Notes under the pieces: model-generated
What the model was told of the DNA's origin: nothing
Seen by the model: the letters and a program-made list of their open reading frames with translations, nothing else
Database searches by the model: none
Part shown: piece by piece, positions 32,160-39,228 of the stretch
Position numbering within the stretch: the first letter of the stretch is position 1
Layout of the letters: every line of letters starts with the position of its first letter
Position numbers and translations under genes: made by a program
NCBI GenBank assembly: GCA_025060625.1
Contig: JANXBR010000002.1
Location: 1 to 46,165, forward strand
Reading direction: 5' to 3'
Length of the DNA: 46,165 bases
From: Thermodesulfovibrio sp.
GTDB taxonomy: Bacteria > Nitrospirota > Thermodesulfovibrionia > Thermodesulfovibrionales > Thermodesulfovibrionaceae

Positions 32160-32171
32160 GCCTTATAAGGC
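32160..32171. repeat. 12-bp perfect palindrome GCCTTATAAGGC
   Basis: Direct reading; it is its own reverse complement. Confidence 0.6.
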
Positions 32172-32176
32172 AAGTG

Positions 32177-32201
32177 TATCATTGAAAGGAAAAAAATGAT
32201 A
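32177..32201. other. Small inverted repeat (TATCATT/AATGATA), possible hairpin downstream of bcsC
   Basis: 7-bp arms at 32177-32183 and 32195-32201 with 11-nt loop; no strong T-tract. Confidence 0.35.
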
Positions 32202-32283
32202 GAGGGAATATAATTTTTATTTTTAGGTCTTTATGTATTTAGAGTAATCCAGAGAAAATTTAAAGTAGGTTAAAACTAAGAAA

Positions 32284-32570
32284 CTACTGTGCATCTACTA
32301 ACCTTGAAATTCTTTTTAGTCTGATCTCAAAATTTTCTATATTTATTATTATCTTTCTGCTCATTTTTCCACCAATATCTTTTGTAATTACTGGAATTTT
32401 GTATTTTTCAAGAATCTCAAAGGCAACATCTATGTTTCGGTCGCCTATGAGACTTTTTTTGTTATCTCATCCTAAACACAAACTACTAAACAGGACCCTA
32501 AGGTTGTTACAATAGCTATATTGCCGTTTCCAAAATAAATAGTTCCTGGTAATAAAAAATTGGTGCCCAT
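32284..32570 (-). pseudogene. cheD: Degenerate cheD (chemoreceptor glutamine deamidase) remnant with internal deletion and frame change
   Basis: Frame A (32570-32472): MGTNFLLPGTIYFGNGNIAIVTTLGSCLVVCV*; frame B (32457-32284): KSLIGDRNIDVAFEILEKYKIPVITKDIGGKMSRKIIINIENFEIRLKRISRLVDAQ*. These match CheD N-terminal LGSCV and C-terminal IGxRNI...DxGGxxGRK motifs; the middle is missing. Confidence 0.8.
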
Positions 32571-32935
32571 TAAATTTTTCTTTCTCTTCAGAGAAAAATT
32601 CAGTTCCCGTTGAGATAATCTCAGGCTCAATGGCAATTTCATGAATTAATATTGAAAATAGATTATGGTCATTAATTTTTGTCGTAATAAGTTTGCCAGC
32701 CATTAAATCTATTACTAATTTAGTAACAGAAAATTATAGATTTTTCCCTCTACACTGCATAGATATATCCCTCATGAGATTGGTGATCTATGTAAAGTTT
32801 TTATTTATATGAGTTTCAACAAGCTCCTATCCTTTGTCCGTCTTAACTTTTTAAGATCTCTAATTATTAAAAAATTGTTGAAATAGGATCAAAAATCTCA
32901 TTCTTAAGATTGGCGATAAAACTCTATTTAAAAGA

Positions 32936-33019
32936 TTAACTTTCAAGAAGTTTTTCGTTCATATCTTTTAGTTTACTAACAAGGCATTTTATTATTTTGT
33001 CCTGTTCTAAGATATCCAT
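32936..33019 (-). CDS. Hypothetical 27-aa small ORF immediately downstream of the hybrid kinase
   Basis: MDILEQDKIIKCLVSKLKDMNEKLLES; SD GGAG 6 nt upstream of ATG; begins 30 nt after the kinase stop. Confidence 0.4.
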   Translation of the reverse strand: MDILEQDKIIKCLVSKLKDMNEKLLES

Positions 33020-33048
33020 ATTAAACTCCTATCCTAAAAATTATTAAA

Positions 33049-35724
33049 TTAAATTGAAAGGTTTAAAAATTCCCTAATCTCCTTTTCTGTCTCCTTCCAC
33101 TCTGTAATCAGATTTTCAATTAAACTTCTTAAGTGTTCCTTATTAAATTCTTTTTGTTTGTTTATCAAGTCAGCAATTTTCCCAACCATAATGAGTCCTG
33201 AAGAATAACTCGAACCTTTAAGTTTATGGGCTGCTTTTTTTAGTCTTTCAAAATCTCCATTTATATAGTGATTTTTAATCTCTTCTATATAAAAGGGTAA
33301 TGTTTCAATACTTAGTCGGAGTAAATTTGATACAAACTCTCTACTAAGTTGATTTTCTTCAAACATTTTATAGTCAATTCTGCTTATTTGCTCAGTTTTT
33401 TCTTCAATTTTATTTGATAAAAACTCTTTTACAATATGTCTTAAATCACTTAATTTAATAGGTTTTGAAAGGAAAAAATTAAAACCTTCAGATATTGCCT
33501 TTTTCTTTTCTTCTCCATTTGTATGTGCAGAAAGGGCTACAATAATAGCTTTTTCATTACTCTTTTTTATTAATCTTGTTGTCTCATAACCATCCATCTT
33601 AGGCATCTGAATGTCCATAAAAGTTATATGAGGATTAATATTTTTGTGAAGTATTATGGCAGTTTCTCCATTTTCTGATTCAAATATTTCTGCATTAGGA
33701 AGAGTTTTTTGAATCAGGTATTTGAGAAGCTTTCTGTTTGTTTCTAAATCATCTACAACGAGAATTTTAAAGGGCTCATAACTGAGAATAATGTCAGTTT
33801 CTTTTATTCCTCTTACTTCTGATTCTCTCTCCTCAAGGGCTTTCATTAATCTTCTCGTATTTATCGGTTTTTGAAGATATGTATCAGCAATTTTGAAAAA
33901 CCTATCAACAATTTGTTGAATGTTTTCAATGGGTTTATAAATAACGACAACTTTATTTATTTTTCCTCTATTTTTAAAATCTATAATTATATCAAAAAAT
34001 TTATCAATTTCAATGGATTTAATGTCTGAATCAAGAATGAGAAAATCAAAATGCTCATATTTATTAATTAATTCTAAAAAATCTCTTTCATTTGAAGGAA
34101 TAATAGCCTCTACTCCCCAGTATAAGAGATAATTCATCATTGATACGAATCTTTTATCAAGTTCAAATATAAGAAGAGCTTTTTTACCTAAGAGTTTTTC
34201 AAAGTTTTGCTCTGAGGTATCTTCAACAATATCAAAAATTAACTCAAAAGAGAACTTACTTCCCTTTCCTAATTTTGATTTAACCTTTATATCGCTTCCC
34301 ATCAACTGAAGAAGTCTTTTTGTAAGAAAAAGACCTAATCCGACTCCAAATTTTCTTTCAGTTAAATTTTCTTCTACCCTGTAGAAAGGTAAGAAAATCT
34401 TATCAATTTTATCTTCACTTATTCCTATTCCAGTGTCAGATACATTAAATTGAACTTTTGCTTTATTTGGGGGCATATTTGTTCTATCACATATTATACC
34501 GAACTCTATAAAACCTTTTTCAGTGTATTTTATTGCATTGGAAATAAGATTTATTAGGATTTGTTTAAGCCTTAATTTATCAACGATCACCTTCTCTGGA
34601 AGAATTGGTGATATGTAAAGATAAAACTCAAGTCCTTTAAGATAGCACTCATACTTAAGATGATCAACTACATCAAATATTAGTTCAGGAAGATTTGTCT
34701 CCTCTGGATTTAACTTGAGAGTATAGTTCTCAAGCTTTGAAATCTCAAGTAAATCGGTAATAATTGACATAAGACTCTCACACATATTTTTTATATTTTT
34801 TAGATAATCTATGTAAACCTCCTTTAAATCGCTACTAAGAAGAAGTAAGTTGGTATAACCAAGAATATTACTTAAAGGAGTTAAAAGTTCATGTCCCATC
34901 ATTGATAAAAATCTTGACATTACTTGATAGGCTTTTTCTGTTTTTTGCTTTTCACTCTCTAATCTTCTAATTAAATCATTTCTTTCTTGAATATCAAAGT
35001 ATATTCCTAATATTCCAGATACTTTTCCTTCGCTATCTGAAAATGAGGCTTTATGAAACTCCACTTCCCTAAGGGATCCATCCTTTGTTATCATCTTGAA
35101 TGAGTAAATCTGCTTTTCTGTTTTTTCTAAGATCATTAGGTCCTGTTCATTATAGACCTTTGCAATCTCATGGGGATAAAGTTCAAAAACAGTTTTACCA
35201 ATTGCATCTTTTTTGCTTATACCAGTGAAATCCTCAAAGGCTTTATTTACATAGGTGTATTTTAAGTTTTTATCTTTAACAAAAATTGGCAAGGGAATTA
35301 AATCTAATATCTTATCAACAAGAGGTTCTAATCCTGTATGGGTTATAACTAAATCTTCCGATTTCCTTAACTTAGCCACATAGTATTTTTCCTTCTCTAT
35401 ATTGATTTGATAGAGTGAAAATGTAGCCTTTATTTTTTTTCCATCTTTTCCATGACAGATAACATAGAAATTTTTTCCTATTGATTTGGATTTTTCAGAA
35501 TTAATCAAGATATCAAAGACTTTATCTGAGCACTCAATATCTTCAGGGAAAGATAGAATTCTATTAATATCAATGCCTATTATTTGTTCAAGTTTATACT
35601 CAAAGAGTTCTTCACATCTTTTACTCCAAAAAACAATCTTACAGGCTTCGTCAATAATGATAACACAGTCACAGACTTTATCTAATATCTCTTCAAATAT
35701 CCTATTTTTAATTTTTATCTTCAT
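33049..35724 (-). CDS. PAS-PAS hybrid sensor histidine kinase with two receiver-like domains and C-terminal HPt (BarA-like layout)
   Basis: 891 aa; MMGHELLTPLSNILGY H-box, NLISNAIKYTEKG, VSDTGIGIS, REC KILVVDDLETN...TFMDIQMPKMDGYETT...LSKP, HPt AAHKLKGSSYSSG. Confidence 0.95.
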   Translation of the reverse strand: MKIKIKNRIFEEILDKVCDCVIIIDEACKIVFWSKRCEELFEYKLEQIIGIDINRILSFPEDIECSDKVFDILINSEKSKSIGKNFYVICHGKDGKKIKATFSLYQINIEKEKYYVAKLRKSEDLVITHTGLEPLVDKILDLIPLPIFVKDKNLKYTYVNKAFEDFTGISKKDAIGKTVFELYPHEIAKVYNEQDLMILEKTEKQIYSFKMITKDGSLREVEFHKASFSDSEGKVSGILGIYFDIQERNDLIRRLESEKQKTEKAYQVMSRFLSMMGHELLTPLSNILGYTNLLLLSSDLKEVYIDYLKNIKNMCESLMSIITDLLEISKLENYTLKLNPEETNLPELIFDVVDHLKYECYLKGLEFYLYISPILPEKVIVDKLRLKQILINLISNAIKYTEKGFIEFGIICDRTNMPPNKAKVQFNVSDTGIGISEDKIDKIFLPFYRVEENLTERKFGVGLGLFLTKRLLQLMGSDIKVKSKLGKGSKFSFELIFDIVEDTSEQNFEKLLGKKALLIFELDKRFVSMMNYLLYWGVEAIIPSNERDFLELINKYEHFDFLILDSDIKSIEIDKFFDIIIDFKNRGKINKVVVIYKPIENIQQIVDRFFKIADTYLQKPINTRRLMKALEERESEVRGIKETDIILSYEPFKILVVDDLETNRKLLKYLIQKTLPNAEIFESENGETAIILHKNINPHITFMDIQMPKMDGYETTRLIKKSNEKAIIVALSAHTNGEEKKKAISEGFNFFLSKPIKLSDLRHIVKEFLSNKIEEKTEQISRIDYKMFEENQLSREFVSNLLRLSIETLPFYIEEIKNHYINGDFERLKKAAHKLKGSSYSSGLIMVGKIADLINKQKEFNKEHLRSLIENLITEWKETEKEIREFLNLSI

Positions 35725-37681
35725 TTTTTATATAGTAATCAATTTTTTTGGGATTCCCGAGATAGAAACCTTGCATGTATTTAACTCCCAGTTCCCTGAG
35801 TACTTCAAGCTTTTCCTCTGAATCAACTCCCTCTGCAATTACTTTTATCCCTAAAACCTCAGCCATCTTTACAATAGAAAGCACTATGTGTCTGTGAGTA
35901 ATGTCTGAGACTATTTCTTTTGTGAGAGACATGTCAATCTTTATTGAGTCAGGGTCAATTTCTTCAAGAAGTTCTATATTTGAAAATCCTGTTCCAAAGT
36001 CATCTAAGGATATGTAATATCCATGATATTTAAGACGATTTATGTTATCTCTTATCTCTTTTAATTTAAAAATCTCTTGTGTTTCAATTAGTTCTATTGC
36101 TATATTTTCTGAACTAACTCCCTTTTCTTTACATTCCTTTCTTATAAAATCAACAATCTGGGAATCAAAGAGTTGAACAAGAGAAATATTAATATGAATT
36201 GGCTTATTAAGAACTCTTTGAGCTTTTATTGCCTCTTTTATCACATATTTACCTACTTCAATAATCATTCCTGTTTTTTCAATCATAGGAATAAACTCAG
36301 CAGGAGATACCTCCCCAAGTTTTGGGTTATTCCATCTTAAAAGAGCTTCATATGAATGGATTTCATTATTTTCTATATTAAATATCGGTTGAAAGACAAT
36401 ATAAAACTCATTATTATCAATAGCCATAGATATTAAATTTAAAATCTCTTTCTGTCTCTCTTCATATTTGTGCATCTCCTTAGTATATATAGTAATTTTA
36501 CCTTTACCCATACTCTTTGACCTATATAAAGCTAAGTCACTTTTTTTCATTGCATCATAAAAATTATCAAATTTGGATACAAGATGAACTCCTATTGATA
36601 CAGTAACTCTGACATTTGAATGAATCAAACTATAGATTCCCTCTATCTTTTCTTTTATGTAACTTAATAATTCTTGAAGTTTGCGGTATTCATCATATTC
36701 GCCAAAAATCATAAATTCATCACCACCAGTTCTTCCAACAAAAATTTTATTCTCCTCGGATATCTTCATTAATCTCTCAGCAAACTCCATTAAAAGATAA
36801 TCACCCATATTGTGTCCGAAGAAATCATTTATTTCCTTAAAGTTGTCTATATCTATTATTCCTATAAATAGTCTCTCTTTATTTTGAGCTTTAAGCTCAC
36901 TGAAGGCTTTTACTATATAATATCTGTTGGGAATTCTTGTTAGATAGTCATAGTGAATGAGTTCCCATAGTCTTTTGGAAGTTTTATTTAGTTTTTCGCT
37001 TATTTTGGCAAATTCATTATTCCCTTCAATTTTTTTTGGATTTACATAGTGACCTCTTACAATGGAATCAACCTGTTCTGATATTATCTTTAAGTTTTTT
37101 GTTACTGACATGTTTAATAGAAACATTAATATAAAGCTTGCAATCAATATGATAGCTAAGTGTATCGTATATCGTAAAGACAAAAATTTAATAATCTGTG
37201 ATTCAAAGACTTCTCTTTTTATACTCATGATTAAATAGCCATAAGGTTCCTCTTTAACAAAAATCGGATTTATGCATATAATTTTATCTTTTGAATTTTG
37301 ACAACCTAAATTTACTTTTTTTATGTCTACATAAGTGTCTATATTTTTCTCTCTATTTGAAGCTACAACTAATCCAAAAAAGTTTACCAGATCAATAGTA
37401 TCTATACTTTGGTGAATGGAGAAATTTTTGATAATTTTCTTAATTTGTTCAATATCTCCAGTTTCATAAAAATACTCAATTTGTTGCTGAATTGTATTTT
37501 GCATTAGTTTTGCATCTTCAATAATCAGATTATTATTTATAAAGCTTAGACTGAATCTAAAATCAAAGAATATTAAGATTAGATTCACAATCAGAGCAGA
37601 AAAAACAACCATTAGGGGAATTAGTAATGAAATCTTATATTTTTGGAATATCTTATGAATTTTATTCTCTATAAAGTTCAT
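35708..37681 (-). CDS. Membrane GGDEF-EAL protein with periplasmic sensory region and HAMP-like linker
   Basis: 657 aa; two TMs flanking an extracytoplasmic region; RTGGDEFMIF; YEALLRWNNP, ELIET, DDFGTGFSN, DSIKIDMSL, AEGVDSEE, MQGFYLGNP. Confidence 0.96.
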   Translation of the reverse strand: MNFIENKIHKIFQKYKISLLIPLMVVFSALIVNLILIFFDFRFSLSFINNNLIIEDAKLMQNTIQQQIEYFYETGDIEQIKKIIKNFSIHQSIDTIDLVNFFGLVVASNREKNIDTYVDIKKVNLGCQNSKDKIICINPIFVKEEPYGYLIMSIKREVFESQIIKFLSLRYTIHLAIILIASFILMFLLNMSVTKNLKIISEQVDSIVRGHYVNPKKIEGNNEFAKISEKLNKTSKRLWELIHYDYLTRIPNRYYIVKAFSELKAQNKERLFIGIIDIDNFKEINDFFGHNMGDYLLMEFAERLMKISEENKIFVGRTGGDEFMIFGEYDEYRKLQELLSYIKEKIEGIYSLIHSNVRVTVSIGVHLVSKFDNFYDAMKKSDLALYRSKSMGKGKITIYTKEMHKYEERQKEILNLISMAIDNNEFYIVFQPIFNIENNEIHSYEALLRWNNPKLGEVSPAEFIPMIEKTGMIIEVGKYVIKEAIKAQRVLNKPIHINISLVQLFDSQIVDFIRKECKEKGVSSENIAIELIETQEIFKLKEIRDNINRLKYHGYYISLDDFGTGFSNIELLEEIDPDSIKIDMSLTKEIVSDITHRHIVLSIVKMAEVLGIKVIAEGVDSEEKLEVLRELGVKYMQGFYLGNPKKIDYYIKNEDKN

Positions 37682-38627
37682 TTAGTATCTTTATATCAAT
37701 TAGTTTAGAATAATCAACTGGTTCTTTTAATGAAAAATACTTCTCGATCAATCTGAGCTTTTGTTCAAGCTCTCCTTTAAGCAATAACTCCCTGTTTTCT
37801 TTTTTATCAAAAAACTTTATCTTATCAAAATTAAATATATCATGCAATTTTTCCATTGAAATTTTATAGTTTTCACTTAGATATTTATCATACATATCAC
37901 TATTTGATATTTTAAATTCATCAATTATTTCGAAATAATGATTAATCATATCTTTTATCTTTTTTTTGTTTTTTAAGAGAAAATCTCTCCTTACCAGAAC
38001 AAAGTCATAAACTTCTCCAGGAATCTGCTTACTTGAGAATATTATATTTCCTCCTAAAGCAGATATGATTCTTGAAGCTATTGGCTCATAGGTAATGACA
38101 GCATCAATATCTCCCTCAGCAAAACTCTTATAGTGCTCATGGGGTTCAACATAGACTAAAAAGAAGTCCCTTTCATCAAATTTATTAATTTCCAGAAATC
38201 TTTTGAACATATATCTTCCCAATGCTGTATTTTCAAGTCCAATTCTTTTTCCTTTAAGAGCTGAGGGTTCTTTTATGTCTTTCCTGGCAATAATTAAGTC
38301 TGCTCCTTCAGATACTGATAATACAATCAAAATAGTATAAGGATCATTTTCTGTGTAATTTCTTAAAACTTCATCTGTTGTAAGACATAGAGAGTTTATT
38401 AATCTGTTTCTGTAAGCTCTTAATACTTCACTGGTTGAGTTAAACTCTATAACTTCAAAATTTTTATCAAGTATTTTGGCATCCTGTAAATAATACAAAA
38501 AGCCATAGCCAAGCCAGTATGAAGTGCCAATTTTAATATCTTCATTATACAGTGTGCTTTCAGTATATATCAAAAAGGCAATAATTAAAATAAATATAAC
38601 AGCAAACAATACAAATCTATATCTCAA
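37662..38627 (-). CDS. TauA/NMT1-like periplasmic substrate-binding protein, probably membrane-anchored
   Basis: 321 aa; N-terminal hydrophobic helix without lipobox; IKIGTSYWLGYGFLYYLQD, ALKGKRIGLENTALGRYMF, GDIDAVITYEPIASRI; overlaps the GGDEF-EAL gene by 20 nt. Confidence 0.9.
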   Translation of the reverse strand: MRYRFVLFAVIFILIIAFLIYTESTLYNEDIKIGTSYWLGYGFLYYLQDAKILDKNFEVIEFNSTSEVLRAYRNRLINSLCLTTDEVLRNYTENDPYTILIVLSVSEGADLIIARKDIKEPSALKGKRIGLENTALGRYMFKRFLEINKFDERDFFLVYVEPHEHYKSFAEGDIDAVITYEPIASRIISALGGNIIFSSKQIPGEVYDFVLVRRDFLLKNKKKIKDMINHYFEIIDEFKISNSDMYDKYLSENYKISMEKLHDIFNFDKIKFFDKKENRELLLKGELEQKLRLIEKYFSLKEPVDYSKLIDIKILNELYRE

Positions 38628-38652
38628 ATTAGCAAACTCCGAATAGTTTTTA

Positions 38653-39207
38653 TTATATTTTATCTTCTAATAACTCTCTTTTTATACAGTCATTACATAT
38701 GATGTCAGATATCGTTATATTTGTAAATTTATAGTATTTAATTGCCTCTTCAATCTCAATCCAGGAGTTATTATAATGGAATCTGTTACATATGCTACAT
38801 CTTAATATGGTTTCTTTTCCTTTAATATTTCCAAATAAAAATGGATGGTTAATATGATCTCTCACTTCTTCCACCTTTATAATGTAATGATTAATCAATA
38901 TATCACCATTTCTTAAAGGAATGACCTCCATCTCCATAAATCGCTTTTTATCATGGGAGTCACATCTGTAAGGTCTTGTTATATTAATACCAAGATTTTT
39001 TGCCAGATTAATGATTGACTCATACCACATCTTTACTGAGTCTCCTTTAATGTATTCCATTATGTTTTTTCCTTTTATGTTGTTACTTAAAGTATTCCTG
39101 TCTCCATCATTTTCCCTTAAAAATTTATCCCAATTTGGATGTACATCTATTATTATAAAATCCTTATTTATTACATAAGAATTTTGAACTTTATTTTTTT
39201 GTTGCAT
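38653..39207 (-). CDS. PAS-like domain protein with C-terminal CxxC...CxxC (putative zinc-binding) motif
   Basis: 184 aa; PAS-like N-terminus (SYVINKDFIIIDVHPNWDKFLREN...), C-terminal CSICNRFHYNN...IICNDCIKREL. Confidence 0.65.
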   Translation of the reverse strand: MQQKNKVQNSYVINKDFIIIDVHPNWDKFLRENDGDRNTLSNNIKGKNIMEYIKGDSVKMWYESIINLAKNLGINITRPYRCDSHDKKRFMEMEVIPLRNGDILINHYIIKVEEVRDHINHPFLFGNIKGKETILRCSICNRFHYNNSWIEIEEAIKYYKFTNITISDIICNDCIKRELLEDKI

Positions 39208-39228
39208 TTTTAGAATAATAAAGGTTTT

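Noticed and set aside
37662-38627. Interpreting the TauA/NMT1-like protein as part of an ABC importer
   Set aside because: No permease or ATPase gene in the neighbourhood; it is embedded in a signalling operon.
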